DNA from: Nanobdellota archaeon
GTDB lineage: Archaea; Nanobdellota; Nanobdellia; Pacearchaeales; GW2011-AR1
Assembly (NCBI GenBank): GCA_030698805.1
Contig: JAUYMA010000010.1
Location: 62,001 to 126,000, forward strand
DNA: 64,000 nt
Reading direction: 5' to 3'
The position numbers and the translations under genes are program-made. Under the pieces are notes generated by a model. That model ran no database searches. It was given only the letters and a program-made list of their open reading frames with translations, and was not told the DNA's origin. Below, one piece after another: positions 38,862 through 47,392 of the stretch. How positions within the stretch are numbered: the first letter of the stretch is position 1; the number at the start of each line of letters is the position of its first letter.

Positions 38862-39356
38862 TTAGTTGCCCATATTCCAGATTCCTAAATTATTTTCCCA
38901 GGCATAGTTTTCTGCTTCTCTTATTTTAGGGCAAAGAGACACATCAGGGCCATAGGGATAGTATTTTGCTAGGCCTTCTAAAACAAGCAGTTCATTGATT
39001 AATGTTTCATTGAGATAAACGTATCTTAACAGCCGATCATAATTATCTCTTTCAGAGAAATCTTTTACTAATGTGACATTCTGGCCTTTTATTTTATCTT
39101 CAAGAAATTTTCTGGCAGGCCAATAGCCAGGATCTCCAAATTCGGGAGCATCCACACAAATAAGCCTTACTTTCTCACTGCCTTTGATAAAAAAAGTGTC
39201 TCCATCGATTATGCCTGTGACTTCTGCAACCTCTGTTGTTACATTATCTGTGCTAGTTTGCTTATTGACTGTTAAAATAGATACAAGTAAGACGATAAGA
39301 ACTAAAAATAATGTAAAAATTAATTTGAGCCTGCCTAAACCTTTCTTTATAGGCAT
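38862..39356 (-). CDS. membrane-anchored/secreted thermonuclease (SNase) family protein
   Basis: VTGIIDGDTFFIKGSEKVRLICVDAPEFGD...ERDNYDRLLRYVYL. Confidence 0.9.
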   Translation of the reverse strand: MPIKKGLGRLKLIFTLFLVLIVLLVSILTVNKQTSTDNVTTEVAEVTGIIDGDTFFIKGSEKVRLICVDAPEFGDPGYWPARKFLEDKIKGQNVTLVKDFSERDNYDRLLRYVYLNETLINELLVLEGLAKYYPYGPDVSLCPKIREAENYAWENNLGIWNMGN

Positions 39357-39390
39357 TCAATTATAAGGGGGAGGTCTTATTTAAGAGTAT

Positions 39391-39540
39391 CTAAATTGAG
39401 CCTAGCTCAAATACACTCTTCCTGTCTTTTCTTAACCCTACAGGGTTGACAGCCATCTTCTGCCTTTCTATCATCCGGCTAAGGATTTCAAGGAAAGCAC
39501 GCTCATCCTTTTCATTTATTAGCACTCTTACTTTTTTCAT
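39391..39540 (-). CDS. 49-aa small ORF (not in supplied track)
   Basis: MKKVRVLINEKDERAFLEILSRMIERQKMAVNPVGLRKDRKSVFELGSI; TATA AATATAAATAG about 28 nt upstream of ATG on the minus strand. Confidence 0.5.
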   Translation of the reverse strand: MKKVRVLINEKDERAFLEILSRMIERQKMAVNPVGLRKDRKSVFELGSI

Positions 39541-39664
39541 AGTAGTCTAGAGGGCTACAACTATTTATATTTGCGCGACACTTTAGGAGTGGCACATGAA
39601 AAAGAGTATGGAAAAATGGTAAAAAAATATTGTTTTGGTTGAGAGTAAAGATGGATTAAATGAA

Positions 39665-40753
39665 CTAAACAAGCTGATTAACCGAAATCCGATAAACCTT
39701 ATCATCTTCCTCTCTTGGAGATCCTCTTCCATCCCTATTACTGGTTGAAAAATATAAATATCCCTCATGTACCGCAACACTTCTAATCCTTCCAATTTCT
39801 TTTCTTAGATAGGCCTTTGTCTCGCCACTTGCAATGTTATAGACGTACAATGATTCTCCTCGCAAACCTGAAAATATTATCTTGCCAGGCAAGCAGGCTA
39901 TTCCGGCAGGAGCCCAGGTTTCCTTAGCTCCAGAATTTATCACCGGCGTTTCCATTCCATCTTTTCTTTCAGAACCTTCTATTTCTGGCCACCCATAATT
40001 TTTTCCTTTCCCTATTAAATTAAGCTCATCCATTCCAGATTTTACTCCAGATCTTCCATGCTCTGTAGCCCACAATCTACTTTCATTATCGAAGCAAAGT
40101 CCTTGAGAATTTCTATGACCATAAGAATAAATTTCAACCCCTCCATCTTTTATTCTTAGAACCTTTCCACCCCTATAATTCAAGTCTTGAGCGGATTTTT
40201 CATTTCCTGCATCTCCGGTTGTCACATATAAAGCGCCATCCGGCCCAAACACTATCTCTCCTCCATCGTGATACCTTGCTCCTGGGATCCCAGAAATAAT
40301 GACTTGCTTGTCTTTTAGCTCATTGTTCTCCAGCTTATATTTTTCCACTCTATTTTCCAATCTTTCTCCAGATTCACTAGTCATGTAGAGGTAAATAAAA
40401 TTATTTTCAGTAAAATTAGGATCAACTGCCAATCCCATCAAGCCGCCTTCTCCAATATGCTTAACTCCGGCCACTTTTATTTTTTTCTTGTCTTTGTCTA
40501 TAATTATTAGATTGCCGGGCCTTTCAGTAACTAACATTTGCCCATTAGGCAAGAAAGCTATTTCCCAAGGGATATCTAGATTCTGGGTAACAATTTCTAA
40601 ACTATCAACACTTAAGACCTCTCCTTGTTTTGTTTCTGTACTAGTTGGTTTAAAGAATAAGAACATTCCATAATTCACAAGCCAAAAAACTAGGATCAAA
40701 ACAATCCCTGTAAGAGCAAGAACCGTAATCCAATTTCTCTTCTTTTTATTCAT
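39665..40753 (-). CDS. PQQ-dependent sugar dehydrogenase family (glucose/sorbosone dehydrogenase)
   Basis: LDIPWEIAFLPNGQMLVTERPGNL; HDGGEIVFGPDGALYVTTGDAG; SYGHRNSQGLCFD. Confidence 0.93.
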   Translation of the reverse strand: MNKKKRNWITVLALTGIVLILVFWLVNYGMFLFFKPTSTETKQGEVLSVDSLEIVTQNLDIPWEIAFLPNGQMLVTERPGNLIIIDKDKKKIKVAGVKHIGEGGLMGLAVDPNFTENNFIYLYMTSESGERLENRVEKYKLENNELKDKQVIISGIPGARYHDGGEIVFGPDGALYVTTGDAGNEKSAQDLNYRGGKVLRIKDGGVEIYSYGHRNSQGLCFDNESRLWATEHGRSGVKSGMDELNLIGKGKNYGWPEIEGSERKDGMETPVINSGAKETWAPAGIACLPGKIIFSGLRGESLYVYNIASGETKAYLRKEIGRIRSVAVHEGYLYFSTSNRDGRGSPREEDDKVYRISVNQLV

Positions 40754-40794
40754 TATTTAAATATGGGATTTTATACTGATAAATCTTTCTTGTC

Positions 40795-40965
40795 TTAAAC
40801 TATTTCTTCAGAAATCTCCAACTTTTTCTTTAATCTCTTATGGTTAACTACAACTTTAGACTTGCAGATAGCGCAATTGCCCATAACATAATGAGTTGTT
40901 ACATTAGCTATCTCTATAGGCCGGATAAGCTCACAATGGATACATAAAAATTGGATAGTTTTCAT
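40795..40965 (-). CDS. 56-aa zinc-ribbon protein, DUF5679-like (not in supplied track)
   Basis: MKTIQFLCIHCELIRPIEIANVTTHYVMGNCAICKSKVVVNHKRLKKKLEISEEIV; CxxC...CxxC. Confidence 0.6.
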   Translation of the reverse strand: MKTIQFLCIHCELIRPIEIANVTTHYVMGNCAICKSKVVVNHKRLKKKLEISEEIV

Positions 40966-41013
40966 ATCTCTCTTAGGTAAAGAGCCTATATAGATGTGCG
41001 TATTTACTGTAAT

Positions 41014-41790
41014 TTAAACAGAGGCAATTATATCTTCAATTTGTTGGGTGCTTCTCCCCCATTTTCTTCCTGCTGGAGAATCTCTCTTAAAATCCTCCCA
41101 ATTCATAGGGATTTCTATTTTTCCCTTTTCTAAGAAACGAATCATATTAGGTACGTGAGTCTGGCCTACAATTATTCCTTTTTTCTCTTCTCCTCTGGTA
41201 AATTCATCTAATTTAGGGCATATGTTTTCATAGTCTCTTATATGAGCATACCAAAAAGTGTAAAGATATGTAGCCTCTCCTATTTTAGGCAAACTCATAT
41301 TTGGATGAGTTAAAACAGCTCTTAATCTTAATTGGAGCCCAACATTGGGAAGAGCATTTTCTTCCCCTTCTTCGCATTCGTATCTTCCCCGCATGTTAAA
41401 AATCCCTTCTTCGCTGACTTGAATTCCATAATTTATAACCATGCTCACTACTGCGAGTGCATCAAGGGTTTCAAACACAACATTAGGCATACTATATTTA
41501 TTTGCTAAACTATGCCATAAAGCATTTCCTTCCAAATACAATTTTTGGCAACGACCTTCATCCATTGCAAGGAGTTCATAACTTCTAGACCCTGTTTTCG
41601 TAAATATGCTTCGATAGTGCTGAGTTTCACAAGCATTTCCTTCTATCGCAAGTCTATCCCAAGTCCTTAATTCATTGAGGAACTCCCTTTTTCCTTTTCT
41701 ATCTGCTTCTGCATTTAATGTATGTCTTGTCCCGACTACAACTGTATTTCGAGCTGGAATTGGAGTGTATGTTAATTTCATTTCGTTCAT
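41014..41790 (-). CDS. hypothetical protein
   Basis: 258-aa ORF. Confidence 0.55.
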   Translation of the reverse strand: MNEMKLTYTPIPARNTVVVGTRHTLNAEADRKGKREFLNELRTWDRLAIEGNACETQHYRSIFTKTGSRSYELLAMDEGRCQKLYLEGNALWHSLANKYSMPNVVFETLDALAVVSMVINYGIQVSEEGIFNMRGRYECEEGEENALPNVGLQLRLRAVLTHPNMSLPKIGEATYLYTFWYAHIRDYENICPKLDEFTRGEEKKGIIVGQTHVPNMIRFLEKGKIEIPMNWEDFKRDSPAGRKWGRSTQQIEDIIASV

Positions 41791-41862
41791 GCCTAGATCT
41801 TACTTCATCGGTATTTAAATATTACTTAATAGTGGTACTAATAAATTATTAATCAGAAAAAA

Positions 41863-42390
41863 TTATTTCTTAATCTTGGGCCAATGCTCTTCATCCAGTA
41901 TATATCCAACGCAGTTGCTGGATCCACACTTGCACACATGATCTTCATAATCCTCAAAATCATAACCATAATTGTAATTTATTTCCTCTCCTTTTTTTAT
42001 ATTTTTCTTTGCAACAATCCATATTCTTCCATCTTTTGTTTCTATCTTACAATTTGGGTCGCAGCTGTGATTGATAAAACGTGCAGAGTTCCATTCAACG
42101 TCTCCATCAATATCATAATCATCATCTAATTCAAAAACATAAACTGCACCTTTCCAGGGATTGCTCATTGCCATTTCTTCCTGCCTTTTGGCTCTTTCTT
42201 CCCCTTCCTTCTTGCTTACCTTCTCTCCCACATATTCTATAACTTTTTCTCCCTCATTTATATCTCGTGCTGCATATGCGCCCATTCCATGCACCTTAGA
42301 TTTTCTAAGAGCGATATTTTCTTCTCCTTCTACCATGTGCGTTTTAGATGTTTCTTGAATACTATTCTGCATCCGCGTGTTATTTACCAT
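41863..42390 (-). CDS. SET-domain protein with post-SET Cys motif
   Basis: VHGMGAYAARDINEGEKVIEYVGE...SARFINHSCDPNCKIE...KKGEEINYNYGYDFED...CKCGSSNCVGYI. Confidence 0.93.
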   Translation of the reverse strand: MVNNTRMQNSIQETSKTHMVEGEENIALRKSKVHGMGAYAARDINEGEKVIEYVGEKVSKKEGEERAKRQEEMAMSNPWKGAVYVFELDDDYDIDGDVEWNSARFINHSCDPNCKIETKDGRIWIVAKKNIKKGEEINYNYGYDFEDYEDHVCKCGSSNCVGYILDEEHWPKIKK

Positions 42391-42584
42391 TTTATTTTTT
42401 GAGCCTTTGCTTCTAAACTCCCTATTGCTGCAATTAAAGCCGCTGAACTTGTTATTTTTTGTTTCAAATTCATATAAATAAGAAGAGATATGTTATTTAA
42501 TCCTTATTGTAGGTAAGTACTCTAGGATAGATTAATTTCTTATGTCCGGGGAAAAGATTTTATATGTGGTTTCTTCATAGTTTT

Positions 42585-42642
42585 ATGGCAAACAATGCTA
42601 ATCAAAAGGGTGACCTTGGCTTTGAAGAAAAGCTATGGCAAA
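42585..42642 (+). pseudogene. 5' stub of type I restriction-modification methylase hsdM
   Basis: ATG MANNANQKGDLGFEEKLWQ, then homology is lost; TATA-like TTTTATATG about 28 nt upstream. Confidence 0.5.
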
Positions 42643-42714
42643 CAAAAACTATTTATTATTTTTATATAGCTTACTTAGATAATTTTATAACTTCCCCTAA
42701 TACCTTTATTTGAT

Positions 42715-43527
42715 ATGAATGAAAGACGCATGAAATGGGACGACCCCGAGTGGAGGCGAAGGCAAAGTGAAATAGTTAGAAAAAGCATGGCCGATCCCAT
42801 ATTAAGAAAGAGGCTCTCAGAGAGTCATAAAGGAAAGAAACTCTCAGAAGAACATAGGAGGAAAATTGCGGAAAGGAATGTTGGAAGAAAGACTTCTTTG
42901 GGAACTAAGATTAAGATAAGTTTAGCAAATAAAGGTAAACTTCGTTCAGAAGATGTAAGAAAAAAGATGAGCAAGATGCGAAAAGGGCAGCATCGCTCCC
43001 CCTCTACCGAGTTTAAAAAAGGGTTGATTCCTTGGAATAAAGGAAAGAAGGGAGTTATGCCCGTACCTTGGAACAAGGGAACAAAAGGCTTGCAAAATGC
43101 ATGGAATAAAGGGGTCCTAGGGGTATTTCATCATGACAAGGAAGCAAAAATAAAAATCAAAAAGGCAAGAGCAAAACAGGTATTTCCTATAAAAGACTCA
43201 AAGCCTGAACTAAAAATTCAAGTTTTTCTAAGTGAGTTAAATATAGAATTTATTTCTCACAAGTACATGGAAATAGAGCACGCTTATATGGCAGACATTT
43301 TTATTCCTTCTAAAAATTTAGTTATAGAAATAGATGGAGACTACTGGCATGGGAATAGTTCTAATCCTAAATACAAAGTTCTAAATAAATCGCAGTTAGA
43401 ACAAGTAGAAGAAGATAAAATAAGAACAAAGGAACTTACTGAAAAAGGGTTTAGGGTACTAAGATTATGGGAAAGCAATATAGAAAATATGAACCTACAA
43501 GACTTTATTAAAAGGATAAATATTTAG
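42715..43527 (+). CDS. NUMOD3-repeat protein with Vsr/DUF559-like endonuclease domain (homing-endonuclease-like)
   Basis: repeated SESHKGKKLSEEHRRKI / PWNKGKKG / PWNKGTKG motifs; C-term VIEIDGDYWHGN...D.IRTKELTEKGFRVLRLWESNI. Confidence 0.85.
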   Translation: MNERRMKWDDPEWRRRQSEIVRKSMADPILRKRLSESHKGKKLSEEHRRKIAERNVGRKTSLGTKIKISLANKGKLRSEDVRKKMSKMRKGQHRSPSTEFKKGLIPWNKGKKGVMPVPWNKGTKGLQNAWNKGVLGVFHHDKEAKIKIKKARAKQVFPIKDSKPELKIQVFLSELNIEFISHKYMEIEHAYMADIFIPSKNLVIEIDGDYWHGNSSNPKYKVLNKSQLEQVEEDKIRTKELTEKGFRVLRLWESNIENMNLQDFIKRINI

Positions 43528-43528
43528 A

Positions 43529-43945
43529 TTAAGCCCTTAGTTTCACGAGTTTTTTATCTTTTAGACCCATATAATTAATTATAATCTTCTTGGTTCCTCG
43601 AGTAATATTAACATTTGAATTCGGTTTGTAGAAACTAACATACTTTATCTCATGCCTTGGTCTAGGAATACCTTGTGCTTCAATTAAGAAAACTTTTGTA
43701 TGATTTCTAACCTTTTTTCCCCTATGATTATTCCAACTTTTACCAAGATAACTGAAAAGATATATACACTTTATTGTTCTTAATCCAGTTTCTTCATATA
43801 ACTCTCTGATTGCAGCCTGCTTCCTACTTTCCTTTCTTTCTGCCCCCCCTCCAGGTAATATAAAATTTTTAGAATTTCCAGCTACTAATAAAATTCCTTT
43901 TTTTGTATTAACAATTGCGACACCTTTTCTTCTAATTGAGATCAT
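43529..43945 (-). CDS. NUDIX hydrolase
   Basis: LPGGGAERKESRKQAAIRELYEETGL. Confidence 0.93.
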   Translation of the reverse strand: MISIRRKGVAIVNTKKGILLVAGNSKNFILPGGGAERKESRKQAAIRELYEETGLRTIKCIYLFSYLGKSWNNHRGKKVRNHTKVFLIEAQGIPRPRHEIKYVSFYKPNSNVNITRGTKKIIINYMGLKDKKLVKLRA

Positions 43946-43960
43946 TTCTATTTTATATAC

Positions 43961-44476
43961 TTAAGATTTCATCTCCTTATTCACTATTTGAGTATTATAA
44001 ACATATTTGCATTTTCTGCATTTTCTTGTAGTCTCTATATTAGTTACCACTTCGTCCGCTATTCTCTTTCTGTTTAGTAGTTCTCTTCTTATTTCATATG
44101 TTGCGAATCCAGCATTACAATTCGGACATGTATTGGTTGATTTCATTATTATAACTGATAAAAGAACAATAAAAACTGCAATACCTGCGGCACTAATATA
44201 GAAATTGGAAAATAATTTTGATCCGAAAAAGTCTTGTCCAAGAAAGATAGACATAACTAAGGGGAAAAAGAAAAACAAAACAAGTCTTCTTTCATCTCTA
44301 TTTACAAAATTCCAATATCTTTCAGCAGTCTCTAAAATATCATTATCTGGTCCCAGAGGTTGCAAAAGTAGTTTTTTATCTTTTCTAGCCTGATAATGGT
44401 TATGAATAATGTCGCGACCCGCCTGATTTATATCTCTTTTCGCATATCCTTTATTTGAGATATGATTTATACTCAT
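43961..44476 (-). CDS. membrane protein with zinc-ribbon-like cysteines
   Basis: two TM stretches; CPNC...CRKC. Confidence 0.55.
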   Translation of the reverse strand: MSINHISNKGYAKRDINQAGRDIIHNHYQARKDKKLLLQPLGPDNDILETAERYWNFVNRDERRLVLFFFFPLVMSIFLGQDFFGSKLFSNFYISAAGIAVFIVLLSVIIMKSTNTCPNCNAGFATYEIRRELLNRKRIADEVVTNIETTRKCRKCKYVYNTQIVNKEMKS

Positions 44477-44598
44477 ATTAAAATAAAGCAGGCTTTATTT
44501 TTAGATTTATCTACAACCCTAATATTTTCTTATATGTCAACAAAGATAAACCTCTTTCAATAAAACATGTGTGAATTGGCGGGCAAGAAGTTGTTCAG

Positions 44599-44892
44599 TT
44601 ACATATCCACATCTGCAAGATAATATCTAACGCCACCTGAGAGCTGGCTGATAGATCCTTCTCCTACAACTTTATACCTGTCTTCAACAAAATTGAAGAA
44701 AGAAAATGGCATTCTACTGAAAGGAGCTGTGCTTACACTCTGAGGTTGGGAATATCGTTGGAATCTGAATGCGTCTGAGATCTCCTGAGGCGAAAGAATT
44801 TTTTCATCTACATCCCCTATTCTAGGATCCATCATTGAAAGTTCTGCTATGGTGATATGTTCTTTTCCTACTCTTGGAAAGATATGCAACAT
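44599..44892 (-). CDS. hypothetical protein; coding probably extends upstream toward 45030
   Basis: 97-aa ORF from ATG 44892; frame is open for 46 further codons upstream to the stop of the preceding gene. Confidence 0.5.
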   Translation of the reverse strand: MLHIFPRVGKEHITIAELSMMDPRIGDVDEKILSPQEISDAFRFQRYSQPQSVSTAPFSRMPFSFFNFVEDRYKVVGEGSISQLSGGVRYYLADVDM

Positions 44893-45030
44893 ATGAGTAT
44901 GATGATATAGATTCTGACTGACTTTGAAGCCTGGCTGCTGGTCAGTAATGCAAGGAGCGCGAGTTGATTCTCCATCAAAAACATAACAAGCAGTAATTCT
45001 AGTAGTAACAGAAATCTTATTTCTAACTCT

Positions 45031-45855
45031 TTACTGCGCCACAACCATTTCCTTCTCTTCTTTCTTAACTAGGAGGATTTGGGCTTGATCTTTTAGGATC
45101 TTAGGCACAGATCTTGAAGATACAAGATCCTGGAGGGTAAGGATGCCTTGGGCAAGAAAAGTTTCTTTTAATGGTTTCTTTAGACCTGGAAGGATCGTAA
45201 TGGGATATAATTTATATTTTTCTATGTTGCTTTCTATATTGTCTCCTTTTGGATATTTCCACCCCATCAAACGCATTCCTACTCCTTTTGCATATTGCAT
45301 TGTCTGATCTGAGAATTTTGTGTTTGTGGCGAGCATTGGTTTTGTGAATCCATTGGTTTCTTTTACATCAAGAAAACGGGCGTAAACATAAAGGGCTGTC
45401 TGAATGGACTGTGCATGCCATGGATCTATGTGATGCTTTGCTTCAACCATTAAGACTTCCCGACCTTTTCTTGAGATAACATCGATTTCATGAGTAATGA
45501 TCTTTCCTCTAACTATGGCATTCAGTCTAGTTGTGTAGCCTTGCTTCTCCAAAATGCGAGCTACAAATTTCTCAAAGGCAAATCCACCGTTAAGGGTGAG
45601 GTCAAGAATTGCATTTTTGAGATTGTATTTGTATCCGGCTTCTATATTAGTTTTTCTTAATTCTTTAAAGACAAAATTAAATAATTCTTTTGTTTCAATT
45701 CCTGGATGAAGGATAGACCCTGTCTTTTTTATTATTTGATTGATAGTTTCATCATCTGCGCCTGCATTTCTTAAGGAATCTTGGAGTTTTTGAGGATTAT
45801 AAGATTCCAAAGTGCCATCCATCTTTCTAACAGTTATTTGACTTATATTTCTCAT
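45031..45855 (-). CDS. ATP-cone domain fused to Mrr-like restriction endonuclease-fold domain
   Basis: ITVRKMDGTLESYNPQKLQDSLRNAGADDETINQIIKKTG (ATP-cone); GFAFEKFVARILEKQGY...HEIDVISRKGREVLMVEAKHH (PD-(D/E)xK: E-x-D...E-A-K). Confidence 0.8.
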   Translation of the reverse strand: MRNISQITVRKMDGTLESYNPQKLQDSLRNAGADDETINQIIKKTGSILHPGIETKELFNFVFKELRKTNIEAGYKYNLKNAILDLTLNGGFAFEKFVARILEKQGYTTRLNAIVRGKIITHEIDVISRKGREVLMVEAKHHIDPWHAQSIQTALYVYARFLDVKETNGFTKPMLATNTKFSDQTMQYAKGVGMRLMGWKYPKGDNIESNIEKYKLYPITILPGLKKPLKETFLAQGILTLQDLVSSRSVPKILKDQAQILLVKKEEKEMVVAQ

Positions 45856-45984
45856 CTTTGCCTCTTTTTTATATCCTTAGAAAGGAGAAGATGTATAAAA
45901 ATGTACCGAGAAAGCTTTAAATTATCAGAATTTCTCACAAAAGTGAGGTGATTCGACCTCAAGCGAATTCTTGAGCTATTAACA

Positions 45985-46701
45985 ATGTCACTATATGAAG
46001 TACATCGCGATGATCTTAACAGACCTTGGATGGTCTGTGAAGGTGCTAAGATACGCATTTTGCACGATGAAAGGGAGAAATTTAAACCTCCAAGTAGAGA
46101 TGAAGCAGTGCATGTTTCTTCTAAGATGAGTGAATGGACTGTGGAAGATGCGCCTAGTGGCTATGAGAGGTTGATTGAAAAGCTTAACTATCAGGCTCCT
46201 GCCCATTTGCTGAGGATGCTCAGACCTCGCCTTCCTCCTGCGCAGAATATTCTTGATATTGGCGCCGGTACAGGTTTTTTGGGTGCTCCACTGATTGAAG
46301 AAGGGCACACTCTTGATGGACTTGACTTTTCTAGGGTTATGCTTAGCAAAGCCAAAGAAAGAGGATATCGCCAGACCTTTTGTGCAAGTGCTGAACAACT
46401 GGATATGAGAGATATTATTCCTTCTTCATTTTCTTATGATGTCCTGATCAGCTGCGGACTCTATGGAGATTTTGTCCATCCTTCGTGGATTACTCATACA
46501 TTAGGAGTGCTTCGCCGCGATAGAGAATCATATGTCGCCATTGCAGGACGATCAGAAAACTTGGATAATCTTGATATGTATTTAGAGAATGAAGGATTTC
46601 GCATCCTTGCCTGGGATGAAAATATTGGCCATATTACTTCTCAAGGGTTTGAGATCCCATATGTTTACTTGATTAGTATAGTTGCAGGGGGGAATAGGTA
46701 G
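45985..46701 (+). CDS. class I SAM-dependent methyltransferase
   Basis: NILDIGAGTGFLGAPLIEEGHTLDGLDFSRVMLSKAKERG. Confidence 0.85.
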   Translation: MSLYEVHRDDLNRPWMVCEGAKIRILHDEREKFKPPSRDEAVHVSSKMSEWTVEDAPSGYERLIEKLNYQAPAHLLRMLRPRLPPAQNILDIGAGTGFLGAPLIEEGHTLDGLDFSRVMLSKAKERGYRQTFCASAEQLDMRDIIPSSFSYDVLISCGLYGDFVHPSWITHTLGVLRRDRESYVAIAGRSENLDNLDMYLENEGFRILAWDENIGHITSQGFEIPYVYLISIVAGGNR

Positions 46702-46714
46702 CAAACATAAAAAT

Positions 46715-47392
46715 TTACTCTTTAACTATAATTAACTCGAAACATGGCTTAGATTCTTCATTTAAAGCATAGAGTATCTCGAATTTCTGGCCAGGTATTA
46801 AACTAAGATCATTTCTATGGGGAAGACAAGCCTGTGATATTATATTGTCCGACACTTGAGTAAGGATTACCTTGAGACCCTTCTCTAATACTTCTTCCAC
46901 TTTACCTATATAAGCAACATGCTGACCAATTCTTATTCTTGGTTCGTTCCTTCTAAAAGGAAATTTTTCTCTCCAATCATAGGTGAGGCATTCATCCGAA
47001 TATAATTCTATAAGAATTGGGTCCTGGATAGTCATGCCATAATTTGGAGAAGCAGGATCTAGATTAAGAGGCTCGACTGAAGCCACTCCAAATAAAGCTT
47101 TAGCCCCCCAATATGAAGCCATAACAGACTTAATTTTTCCCTGTGTTCTCTCCTGGCGGAGTGTCTGGCATTCTTCTACGGGCAGGTCTCCATTAACAAT
47201 TGCTTTTGGGCGATAAGGATTGCAATAATGTTGCTGATTAGAACTTGAGCCTATTAGTTTATTTTCTTGTGCACTCAATAATCGCGATAAAGATATTTCC
47301 ATTGTTCTAGTTTGACCAATAAGAAGGAGTATAAAGACCCATCTTAGAAATGCTTTTATAGTGTGTTGATAAAAATAGAGAAAGGTAAACAA
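46715..47392 (-). CDS. hypothetical protein
   Basis: 225-aa ORF. Confidence 0.5.
   Translation of the reverse strand: MFTFLYFYQHTIKAFLRWVFILLLIGQTRTMEISLSRLLSAQENKLIGSSSNQQHYCNPYRPKAIVNGDLPVEECQTLRQERTQGKIKSVMASYWGAKALFGVASVEPLNLDPASPNYGMTIQDPILIELYSDECLTYDWREKFPFRRNEPRIRIGQHVAYIGKVEEVLEKGLKVILTQVSDNIISQACLPHRNDLSLIPGQKFEILYALNEESKPCFELIIVKE

Noticed and set aside
42396-42510. 29-codon minus-strand ORF overlapping the SET gene start
   Set aside because: Too short and only weakly supported; could be a leader peptide but there is no evidence beyond the ATGGTAA overlap.
42715-43527. Group I intron or intein hosting the NUMOD3 endonuclease
   Set aside because: No flanking exon halves of a split gene and no intein splice motifs; treated as free-standing.
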